A stretch of DNA of 45,586 bases from Cyclobacteriaceae bacterium (GTDB lineage Bacteria; Bacteroidota; Bacteroidia; Cytophagales; Cyclobacteriaceae), in assembly GCA_016787755.1 (NCBI GenBank), contig JAEUUA010000016.1, positions 1 to 45,586 on the forward strand. The letters run 5' to 3'. This document shows, piece by piece, positions 1 to 6,468 of the stretch. The notes under the pieces are model-generated. The model was not told where the DNA came from, searched no databases, and was given only the letters and a program-made list of their open reading frames with translations. The position numbers and the translations under genes are program-made. The first letter of the stretch is position 1. Every line of letters begins with the position of its first letter.

Positions 1-1749
1 CACGTTACCTGAAGCGCCTGTAGACACAACCGCAGTGATACTCGTAGCCGAGACAACGGTGAATGAACTTGCTGCTGTGCCACCAAAACTTACAACAGTA
101 GCTCCGGTAAAATTTGTACCCGTGATCGTTACCGTGGTTCCATTGGCTGCGGATGTTGGGGTGAAGGAAGTAATCGTGGGCGCTGGAATAAATACAAAAC
201 CTGAAAGTATAGCTGTTCCACTGGGTGTTATCACTTCTACATTACCGGATGCACCCGCACCCACTACAGCTGTTATCGTTGTCGCATTGACTACTGTGAA
301 AGAAGTTGCAGCAATACCACCGAGGCTTACAGCACTTGCACCTGTAAAATTAGTGCCAGTAATAATGACAGTTGAACCAGTTGCGGCTGAAGTAGGAGTG
401 AATGAGGTAATACTAGGTAGACAGTTCAATCCAGCATCATTAATCGACCAGCTATAGGTACTGATAATCGAATTTCGGGCAGTCTCTGCCTGACAAAAGT
501 TCAACGATATAGCGCCTAAGTTAATACCGTTTTGTAAGGAGGGTAAACCTGCCCATCCTATCAGGGTGGCGTCATAATTTGCAATGGATAGGCCAGAATT
601 ACTTAGCATATTATCCATGTCATTTACATTACGAACATCCCAACTACCCAAGTCCTGATTAAAAGCGGTCGCGTTTTGAAACATTCGCCACATGTCAGTT
701 ACGTTGCTCACATTCCAGCTGCTAATGTCCTGATTAAAAATATTATTGAATTGGAACATACTCCACATATAAGTAACACTACTCACATTCCAGCTATTCA
801 AAGGCAGATTAAAAGCTTCTGCACTCTGGAACATCAAACTCATATCCGTTACGGAGCTTACATCCCACATGTCTAATGGCTGATTAAAGACTTTCGAGCC
901 GGCAAACATTTCTTGCATATTGATGACATTACTCACGTTCCAACTATCCAGAGGTTGGTTAAATGCCTCCGTGTAGGAAAACATTCCATTCATGAACTGT
1001 ACGTTACTTACATCCCATAGGTCGAGCGGTTGATCAAAGAGGAGGAGTTCAAAGAACATAAGCTCCATGTTAGTTACATTGCTTACATCCCAGGCATTTA
1101 GTGGTTGATTATAATAATAGGCGCCACCAAACATATAGGCCATATTGGTGACATTACTCACATTCCAATTATTGATGTTCTGATTAAAATACCAGGCAAA
1201 ATTGAACAAATAACTCATGTCCGTTACGGTGGTTACATCCCATACAGTAAGGTCAGTATTGGTAAAGGCATTCGGCTCTCTTACACCAACAAACATACTT
1301 CTCAAGCTAGTCAGGTTCGAAAGGTCTGGCGCATCAGCGGCATTTATAAGCATATTGCGACAAAATTTAAAAGCCCCATCCATGCTTGTCCAGGGATTGT
1401 TACCCCATTGTTCAATGCTTCTTATTTTTTCTTGATTTTGAAAAGTACTGCCTTCGAAATAAATCCTGGGGAAAAGCCCTGTTATTTGAACTTCATAGAC
1501 ATCCACATTGGCTAATCCGAAGACAGTATAATTTCCTGTCACACCGCTTGCTGAGCCATCACCAACACCTGCATTGCTTAGATTAGTCCAGGTTATATCA
1601 TAGTTATAGCCACCACCTGTAGTGGGAATGATGATTTGACCATTATCTGTTACCCAAGTGGTGATAAAGGGCTGTGCGTAAACGGTAGTTCCCGTTATCA
1701 AGAAAAATAATAGTTGAATTAATAGAACACGAAGGCGCGATAAGACCAT
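1..1749 (-). CDS. BspA-like (DUF285) repeat surface protein with IPT/TIG domains, 3' end outside window
   Basis: The frame is open from an ATG at 1749 to position 1 (583 codons, no stop), so the C-terminus lies outside the window. A signal peptide is visible (hydrophobic LLIQLLFFLITG stretch ending near VYAQP). The middle holds about nine 25-residue repeats of the type W(D/N)VSNVTNM..MF....FNQ.L (coding bases about 610-1245), the hallmark of BspA/DUF285 leucine-rich-like surface repeats. After a Cys-containing linker come at least two IPT/TIG immunoglobulin-like domains with ITSFTPTSA and ITGTNFTGA motifs, period about 80 residues (bases about 1-415). Such proteins are exported and cell-surface or extracellular, often by T9SS; a sorting domain is expected beyond the left edge but not seen. 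The role is probably adhesion or surface binding, by inference. It lies 42 bp downstream of another secreted-protein gene on the same strand. Confidence 0.85.
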   Translation of the reverse strand, partial: MVLSRLRVLLIQLLFFLITGTTVYAQPFITTWVTDNGQIIIPTTGGGYNYDITWTNLSNAGVGDGSASGVTGNYTVFGLANVDVYEVQITGLFPRIYFEGSTFQNQEKIRSIEQWGNNPWTSMDGAFKFCRNMLINAADAPDLSNLTSLRSMFVGVREPNAFTNTDLTVWDVTTVTDMSYLFNFAWYFNQNINNWNVSNVTNMAYMFGGAYYYNQPLNAWDVSNVTNMELMFFELLLFDQPLDLWDVSNVQFMNGMFSYTEAFNQPLDSWNVSNVINMQEMFAGSKVFNQPLDMWDVSSVTDMSLMFQSAEAFNLPLNSWNVSSVTYMWSMFQFNNIFNQDISSWNVSNVTDMWRMFQNATAFNQDLGSWDVRNVNDMDNMLSNSGLSIANYDATLIGWAGLPSLQNGINLGAISLNFCQAETARNSIISTYSWSINDAGLNCLPSITSFTPTSAATGSTVIITGTNFTGASAVSLGGIAATSFTVVNATTITAVVGAGASGNVEVITPSGTAILSGFVFIPAPTITSFTPTSAANGTTVTITGTNFTGATVVSFGGTAASSFTVVSATSITAVVSTGASGNV

Positions 1750-1791
1750 TTGGGAAGGATTTATTTTTCAAAAAGTTTTTAAATTAAGCCA

Positions 1792-2301
1792 TTAGAACGT
1801 TTTTCTAAATGACATTTCTGGGTTAAAATAATTACACGTAGCAATGTCTGGTCTACCATCGCCATTGTAGCCGCTCGCTGCAATACAAGCCGCATCGGTT
1901 ACTGGTAAACCGGTTACAATTATAAAATTGCCAGTACCATCGTCTAGAGATACGTTGGCTCCATTGTTATAGGCTTCCACTAAATCCAGATTCCCATCCC
2001 CATTGAAATCTTCTGTAGCAACATAAACAGAAAAACCACTATTGATTATTTGACCGTTTGTAAAGGTAACGTTTCCATTGCCAAGAAAAATTCTAAGTTG
2101 AGCTGAAAATGGACATGTAGTTACAAAATCCTGACAACCATCAGGTGTTACACTGGCAGGAGTAAAATTTGTAATAATGGGCTGGGCAAGACTTGATACT
2201 CCTGATAAGCAGAACACTACCATCATTAAACTGAGCTGAAGGTTCGTTCTACTTCTCATCTGCGATAAAATACTCGTCCAATTTTTCGTTCTCGATTTCA
2301 T
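1792..2301 (-). CDS. Short secreted FG-GAP/VCBS-type protein, probably truncated
   Basis: A 169-residue protein. The frame starts at MKSRTKNW, but an internal ATG at 2259 (MRSRTNLQLSL) gives a cleaner signal peptide ending near SSLAQ. The mature part begins like an IPT domain (PIITNFTPASVTPDG) and then goes directly into FG-GAP/VCBS-like calcium loops: DFNGDGNLDL and a weaker GYNGDGRPDIA. Family members normally carry many such repeats, form a beta propeller and end in a sorting domain. Here there are only two, and the protein stops after SFRKTF. I infer a truncated or deleted copy that may be non-functional. It lies 42 bp upstream of the BspA-like gene on the same strand, so they could be cotranscribed. 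Confidence 0.6.
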   Translation of the reverse strand: MKSRTKNWTSILSQMRSRTNLQLSLMMVVFCLSGVSSLAQPIITNFTPASVTPDGCQDFVTTCPFSAQLRIFLGNGNVTFTNGQIINSGFSVYVATEDFNGDGNLDLVEAYNNGANVSLDDGTGNFIIVTGLPVTDAACIAASGYNGDGRPDIATCNYFNPEMSFRKTF

Positions 2302-2713
2302 TCCTTAGTCATTCTCAGCTAACGACTAAGAATTAGTCCCTAATAAAGCGAGATTTGAATTAGTTTAGAATAGGGCAAGGACGAAACCGGTTACAAACCC
2401 TCCGAGAAGGGTGGTTTATTTACCCAGATTGCGGGCAAACTGGGTTCTTTCAACATGTCTAAATTTAATCTCAATGAATAATCAACATCCCGTGGCGTCC
2501 TAATTAATTACTTTTGTTAACATCGTTTCTGTTTCTGATGATAATTGACAGGCAGCCCAACGCTAACGAGCTTCCGAGTCGGGCTTTTGTTACTATTGAA
2601 TCTTGCTTGCCCAGTATGAGAGCAATTGAAATGATACTGCTATCAAATTTTGAACGGTTGATATTTTTACCAATCACTAGGTACAGAGGGCTACGAATTT
2701 TCATTCCTTTTAG
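2302..2713. other. Gene-poor spacer with small inverted repeats
   Basis: I see no supported gene. CTTAGTC (2304-2310) and GACTAAG (2324-2330) form a 7-bp stem just upstream of the FG-GAP gene, and ACCCAG/CTGGGT arms occur near 2421-2443. The open frames here on both strands have no recognisable content. The right end runs into a decayed gene relic. Confidence 0.5.
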
Positions 2714-2815
2714 CGTCTGCTCTTTTCTCACTTTGCAGCAGTTCAAGTACTATTTTTTCATGAATGCTCGTATAGTCTGGTGCAAGGTTATAAAGTCTGA
2801 TTGAAAATTACTTTG
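2714..2815 (-). pseudogene. Frameshifted relic of the small gene at 5074-5439
   Basis: This stretch matches the part of the intact gene at about 5252-5352 that encodes SNFQSDFIDTLEPDYDSIHE and the following EKRA region. On the minus strand the relic encodes SNFQSDFITL and, after a one-base deletion, APDYTSIHEKIVLELLQSEK. A three-base deletion is also visible. Similarity begins at the TAG stop of the neighbouring SOUL pseudogene and fades after the EKRA segment, so only about 34 codons survive. The frameshift and missing ends rule out an intact product. Confidence 0.75.
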
Positions 2816-3422
2816 CTATTCGATTAAAGCATCTTCCTTGCTGATGCTCGTAACCACTTCATTTCTGCGAAAGAGAATATCCCACGGTGCATTGTAGCCC
2901 AGATAGCGGATCGTGTTGCTGTGCGTAATTCCTAAGGATTCAGTTACGTGAACAATTGCTTTTTCTTTTCTACAATTTTATCATCTGATGCATACCCACT
3001 AAAACGAAGCACAGCTACATATTCTGCTGCTGTCTCATGCAGCTGAATTTCGTTGCTCAATGGGGCAGGTAAGTTTTCCCTTGTATACCCTTCCGGCATC
3101 ACAAAACTCATCTCAGATTTAGCAGCCTCAAAGTTAATGCGAACAGGTGCCGTCATGGCAATTGTTTCTTTCCTTGATTACCACCAAAAATATAAGAGGC
3201 TAGTTTTCGGAAGTTGTTGCTGCTGCTCTTTTTATAGGTAGTTTCGTTGCTTGCTACAGTAGCCATCTAAGCCTTGGGATAGTATCGTATTTCAATATTC
3301 CCTACTTTCTTAACCACTGTATACGGTTGCTCCGGAGTTTTTCCCATGATCCTATAAAAGATTAGAATACCTGCTAGTAAGAGAACAACCACACCAGCAA
3401 TAATAAGGGTTGATTTGTTCAT
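2816..3422 (-). pseudogene. SOUL-family heme-binding protein pseudogene
   Basis: Read across three frames, this locus gives an almost complete SOUL protein. It has an N-terminal membrane anchor or signal (MNKSTLIIAGVVVLLLAG, ATG at 3422), then QPYTVVKKVGNIEIRYYP and a TAG at 3267-3269 where family members continue. After a frameshift near 3165 comes the signature IAMTAPVRINFE with MSFVMPEGY and EYVAVLRFSGYASD. After another frameshift near 2950 come GITHSNTIRYLGYNAPWD and FRRNEVV, ending at TAG 2816-2818. SOUL/HBP proteins bind heme or other tetrapyrroles. One nonsense codon plus two frameshifts argue for a true pseudogene. The longest intact piece is the 70-residue frame at 2944-3156. Confidence 0.85.
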
Positions 3423-3529
3423 AGATTAAGGCTACTGTTTCAGAACAACTGAATTACCAAAATAGTTTTAAATTGGAGAAACAAGGAAAGCTACACCACA
3501 CCTGTTGGACATGAGCTAGATTACGTACT

Positions 3530-4003
3530 ATGAAAACAATGATGATTACCCCTGAAGGGTTAGAGAAGTTAAAAGCTGAGTTGGATCACCTCTGGCGGGT
3601 AGAGCGGCCCGACACCACACAAAAGGTTACGTGGGCTGCAAGCCTTGGCGATCGCTCTGAAAATGCAGATTATCATTACAATAAAAAACGACTCCGGGAA
3701 ATTGACAAGCGCATCCTTTATTTACGCAAATCCATCGATGACTTAAAAGTTGTGAACTATTCACCCTTCCAGGAAGGCAAAGTAATGTTTGGTGCCTGGG
3801 TGGAAATTAAAAACGACAAAGGTTTAACGAAACGTTTGCGCATCGTAGGTGGAGAAGAACTTATTGGGGCTACCGATTACATCTCCATGGACTCGCCCAT
3901 GGCACTCGCGCTACTGAAAAAAGAAGTAGGTGATGAAGTCATCGTAAAAACCGCTACGGCACAATTCGTTTGGCGTATCACCAAAATTGAGTATCAGAAG
4001 TAA
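3530..4003 (+). CDS. greB: Transcription elongation factor GreB
   Basis: A 157-residue protein of normal Gre length. GreB binds the RNA polymerase secondary channel and stimulates cleavage of backtracked transcripts. The N-terminal coiled coil contains the tip segment TWAASLGDRSENADYHYNKK, whose acidic D and E residues support Mg2+ in the polymerase active site. The C-terminal FKBP-like domain has EGKVMFGAWVEI and DYISMDSPMALALLKKEVGD. The RVERPDTTQKV and RLREIDKRI motifs point to GreB rather than GreA. The start at 3530 is followed by a second ATG at 3539 that could also serve. The gene is monocistronic, divergent from the SOUL pseudogene across about 107 bp. Its close similarity to proteobacterial GreB is notable in a Bacteroidota context. 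Confidence 0.93.
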   Translation: MKTMMITPEGLEKLKAELDHLWRVERPDTTQKVTWAASLGDRSENADYHYNKKRLREIDKRILYLRKSIDDLKVVNYSPFQEGKVMFGAWVEIKNDKGLTKRLRIVGGEELIGATDYISMDSPMALALLKKEVGDEVIVKTATAQFVWRITKIEYQK

Positions 4004-4060
4004 GGTTCATAGCCTTTAAAACAATACTCGCGACTCACGTGAGGAACAGACCAAGGAAAA

Positions 4061-4297
4061 AGAATACAATAAATTGAAATGCAATCCTGAGCGGCCAGCT
4101 GGTATAATTCGTACATGATGATTGCATGAGGTTATAATAATCTATTTTCGTTGACGGAAGTATATCAGAGCGAAGAATCCCCTAATAAGAAAGCCGTTAT
4201 CCGTTTGGGAAGATCCTTCGCTCTTTTGGTTTCTTTCTAAGTGAACAACTCTCTTGTAGATTCAACTGTTAACAAAACCCACTCATGGATCACTCAA
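4061..4297 (+). repeat. Direct repeat, copy 1 of a ~230-bp element
   Basis: It begins AGAATACAATAAATTGA and runs to about AACAAAACCCACTCATGG. The second copy at 6141-6369 is in the same orientation and is alike nearly throughout (GCAATCCTGAGCGGCCAGCT is identical in both). An internal hairpin has arms GAGCGAAG near 4168 and CTTCGCTC near 4216. No ORF or transposase is contained, so it is an interspersed repeat of unknown origin. Confidence 0.8.
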
Positions 4298-4394
4298 AAG
4301 AGGAAGAACACCAAGGAAGGTTTAAGTGATCTTATTTTAATAACAAACCTATTAAATAGCACAGCTCATAACAGTTACTTTGCTTATTCCTTTT

Positions 4395-4550
4395 TTGTCT
4401 TAATACAAAAAAGTAACTAAAAAGATCAAGAACGAATGATGCTTCCACGCACATGCGATCGCACCCCCGCCATTCGTTCGGGCCAACGCTCTTAAGGTTT
4501 CAAATTAAAATTAAATCAATTATAAAATTGAAATTTTAGTCGCCTGACAC
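4395..4550 (+). repeat. Degenerate interspersed repeat, copy A
   Basis: It shares an ordered set of words with copy B at 4735-4905: AAAAAG...AACGA, GGTCAAGG or GATCAAGA, ATGCTTCC, CATGC, and CGGGCCAACGCTCTTA. Spacing differs and the central part diverges. This is non-coding. Confidence 0.55.
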
Positions 4551-4734
4551 TTTAAGGTATCTTTATTCCTCGCAGGGTGTCCGTTTCGGGACTCTGCGCT
4601 TTTACTTCCGTTCGCCTTTGCTCTCATGAATTTTACTTACACTCTATCTTCATCCGCAAACAAACTGCACCAAACTTTCTTACCTTAGTCTTTTAGTCTT
4701 AGACCTGCTTTTGCCGAAAAGGCTTCGTGTGGCA

Positions 4735-4905
4735 GACACAAAAAGAACGAAAAAGGTCAAGGCCGAAAAATGCTTCCCCCCTCATGCTAATACACCACCC
4801 CGCCTGCCTTTGCCGGAACGGCTACGCGCAGGCAGGCTTTTCGACCGGGCCAACGCTCTTACGTTTTCAAAATTTAGTTTGATCAATATTGATTAAACTT
4901 TTAAG
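4735..4905 (+). repeat. Degenerate interspersed repeat, copy B
   Basis: Partner of the 4395-4550 stretch; both end in GGGCCAACGCTCTTA followed by an AT-rich tail. It contains an extra inverted pair (GCCTGCC near 4802 and GGCAGGC near 4831). The overlapping short ORF is a by-product. Confidence 0.55.
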
Positions 4906-4944
4906 TTGGGAGTTATCACGCGTGGATATACTTTTTACCCATGG

Positions 4945-4960
4945 TTGGTGTTTTCACCAA
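4945..4960. repeat. Perfect hairpin TTGGTG-TTTT-CACCAA
   Basis: A six-base stem with a TTTT loop. It is followed by an ACCCAGGCAAGAAG stretch that resembles the sequence after another GGTG hairpin at 9457-9470, so it seems part of a small interspersed family. Confidence 0.6.
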
Positions 4961-5003
4961 GCACTACAGATGCTTCCGATCAGTATAACACCCAGGCAAG
5001 AAG

Positions 5004-5028
5004 TTCGTTGGTGAAGAACACCAACGAA
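5004..5028. repeat. Perfect 10-bp hairpin downstream of the 121-residue gene
   Basis: Arms TTCGTTGGTG and CACCAACGAA flank the loop AAGAA. It lies about 45 bp beyond the stop of the minus-strand gene at 5074. No T-tract follows on the minus-strand side, so it is an uncertain terminator. The right arm and its flank also resemble 4302-4333. Confidence 0.6.
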
Positions 5029-5073
5029 GGCTTTAGGGTTATTAACTAAAGATACACCTTTAATAAGTTAAGG

Positions 5074-5439
5074 TTAAGGATTATTATTCTTTTTATAGTA
5101 CTCCTTTATTACAACTTTCTGAAGCACGCGCTTAATAATCAATTCCGCTACTATCATCAAATGATTCTCATTGCTGTGTTCGTTTAGATATTTCTTCAGT
5201 TGTGATTCACTAATGTCTACGCGATAAAGCAATTGCATTAAATTAGCCGCTGCTCTTTTTTCGGTTTGTTGGAGTTCATGTACTATTTTTTCATGAATGC
5301 TGTCGTAATCTGGTTCAAGGGTATCTATAAAGTCGGACTGAAAATTACTTTGCCTGAAGTCTTTTGTCAGTTGCACCTTAAAAGCAACAAATAAATCCTT
5401 ACTGCCGAGCTGATCATTAACATGCAACAAATTTTGCAT
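5074..5439 (-). CDS. Hypothetical protein, 121 residues, with a decayed paralogue nearby
   Basis: I do not recognise a named family. The protein appears cytosolic (no signal peptide or membrane segment) and is predicted mostly helical: a charged N-terminal part (MQNLLHVNDQLGSKDL), an acidic middle (LEPDYDSIHEKI) and a helical C-terminus (MIVAELIIKRVLQKVVIKEYY) rich in Lys and Asn at the end. A frameshifted fragment of a homologous gene lies at 2714-2815, so the sequence has been duplicated locally. The conserved codons in the relic support this frame as a real gene. The hairpin at 5004-5028 lies downstream. It is single-gene, with DUF2975 upstream on the same strand after 142 bp. Confidence 0.65.
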   Translation of the reverse strand: MQNLLHVNDQLGSKDLFVAFKVQLTKDFRQSNFQSDFIDTLEPDYDSIHEKIVHELQQTEKRAAANLMQLLYRVDISESQLKKYLNEHSNENHLMIVAELIIKRVLQKVVIKEYYKKNNNP

Positions 5440-5581
5440 CGTGTAATTATTAAGATTTTATTTATGTAGTGATGCAAGATAACTAAACTGATATCAGAAA
5501 GCGTTTATCTGCAGTAGCTAAGAGAAAATTATCCACTGTCATAGCCGGTGATCAGTGATAACACTCACCAAGGCTGTTTTA

Positions 5582-6073
5582 TCACTTTGACTGTCCATAT
5601 AGATGTTCGTTGGCTGATTTAATATCTACCCCATGTTGCAAGATTTTTTCAAACACTGCCACAGCAGCAGCCACTACCAGAAAAATAAATGTAGCTGCCA
5701 TGCACACAGCAAGAAAACCTGCAGGGTCATCCTCTTTAGGGTGAAATATCCTTATGTATAGGCCAGCCATCATGAGTAAGATACTCAGTAAAATTGCGCA
5801 ATATCGTATGCTTCTTAAAGTCCGTACAGTGGGTATTGTGAACGCTTTATCTTGTCTGATATATCCGAGTATTTTAAACACCTGAAACAGCGCAATAAAA
5901 AATGGCATAGACGTGGCATAGCCATAAAGTATGAACGGATCAGTGTAAATGCTAAATAAATCTAAGGTTGCGGCTCGCCCCTCGATCAACGGAAACCGAA
6001 TCAGGATGGCTAGTGCTACCATACCTGTAAGCACAACGACTCCCTGAAGAAATAGTGTTGAACGTTGTTTCAT
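5582..6073 (-). CDS. DUF2975 family membrane protein
   Basis: A 163-residue integral membrane protein with four predicted hydrophobic segments, about residues 7-26, 46-68, 90-108 and 120-140. The layout matches DUF2975: a short N-terminal KQRSTLFLQ, a middle FQVFKILGYIRQDKAF motif after TM2, and a C-terminal DIKSANEHLYG tail where many members have DIKSENDLTV. The function is unknown. These genes are often followed by a small Cro/CI-type regulator gene; I see no such gene downstream here, only a 142-bp spacer and then the 121-residue gene. It lies inside the segment bracketed by the 4061-4297 and 6141-6369 repeats. Confidence 0.8.
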   Translation of the reverse strand: MKQRSTLFLQGVVVLTGMVALAILIRFPLIEGRAATLDLFSIYTDPFILYGYATSMPFFIALFQVFKILGYIRQDKAFTIPTVRTLRSIRYCAILLSILLMMAGLYIRIFHPKEDDPAGFLAVCMAATFIFLVVAAAVAVFEKILQHGVDIKSANEHLYGQSK

Positions 6074-6140
6074 AAAAGACTTCTCTTAGTTGTTGCTGAT
6101 ATGTGATAGTCCAATAAATCAAAGTTACGTGCTCTTGTGT

Positions 6141-6369
6141 AGAATTCAATAAATTGATACGCAATCCTGAGCGGCCAGCTGGTACAATTCGTATATGATA
6201 CTTGCATGAGGTCACAATCTATTTTCTTTGGCCAAAGTATACTAGTGCGAAGGATCCCCATAAGAAAGCCGTTGCCTGTTTGGAGGATCCTTCGCTCTTT
6301 GGTTTCCTTTCGAAGAAAAAAACTCTTCTATAGATTCAACTGCTAACGAAACCATTCATGGTTCGCTCA
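6141..6369 (+). repeat. Direct repeat, copy 2 of the ~230-bp element
   Basis: Same orientation as copy 1 at 4061-4297. An internal hairpin is perfect here: GCGAAGGATCC near 6247 pairs with GGATCCTTCGC near 6284. The two copies enclose about 1.84 kb carrying the 121-residue gene and DUF2975. Confidence 0.8.
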
Positions 6370-6411
6370 GGATTGGAATAAGGTTAGGGAGCTTCGCTAC
6401 AACTCTATTCC

Positions 6412-6435
6412 GTGGTTCGTGCCCCCACGAACCAC
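6412..6435 (+). promoter_or_regulatory. Strong hairpin in the leader of the DUF2779 gene
   Basis: A perfect 10-bp stem (GTGGTTCGTG, loop CCCC, CACGAACCAC) is followed by TTTTATT and lies 33 bp before the ATG at 6469. On the plus strand this resembles an intrinsic terminator, yet no plus-strand gene ends upstream. It could be an attenuator-like leader or another interspersed palindrome. Confidence 0.5.
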
Positions 6436-6468
6436 TTTTATTAAAACAAAAAATCTTTACTTTACCCC

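Larger units (their letters stand above)
4004..5073. other. 1.07-kb spacer made largely of repeats
   Basis: I find no credible gene. The stretch holds one copy of a ~230-bp repeat (4061-4297), two degenerate copies of a second repeat (about 4395-4550 and 4735-4905), and two strong hairpins (4945-4960 and 5004-5028). A CCTGCC/GGCAGG pair of arms lies in 4803-4836. The 61-codon plus-strand frame at 4711-4896 lies inside the second repeat and is rejected. Confidence 0.6.
6074..6468. other. Spacer dominated by a repeat copy and a leader hairpin
   Basis: It holds the second ~230-bp repeat copy and the 6412-6435 hairpin just before the DUF2779 gene. Small frames here on either strand lie within the repeat and show no protein features. 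Confidence 0.55.

Noticed and set aside
35..457. Plus-strand open frame of 140 codons
   Set aside because: It is the antisense of the IPT/TIG repeats, with low-complexity Val/Ala/Pro-rich translation and no independent motif.
676..1586. Several plus-strand frames
   Set aside because: They are antisense to the DUF285 repeats; the His/Ile-rich repeats mirror the coding repeat on the other strand.
2504..2804. Small frames on both strands (80 and 96 codons)
   Set aside because: They run over the frameshifted relic and the spacer and show no conserved protein features of their own.
4711..4896. 61-codon plus-strand frame
   Set aside because: It lies wholly in a degenerate interspersed repeat with inverted arms.
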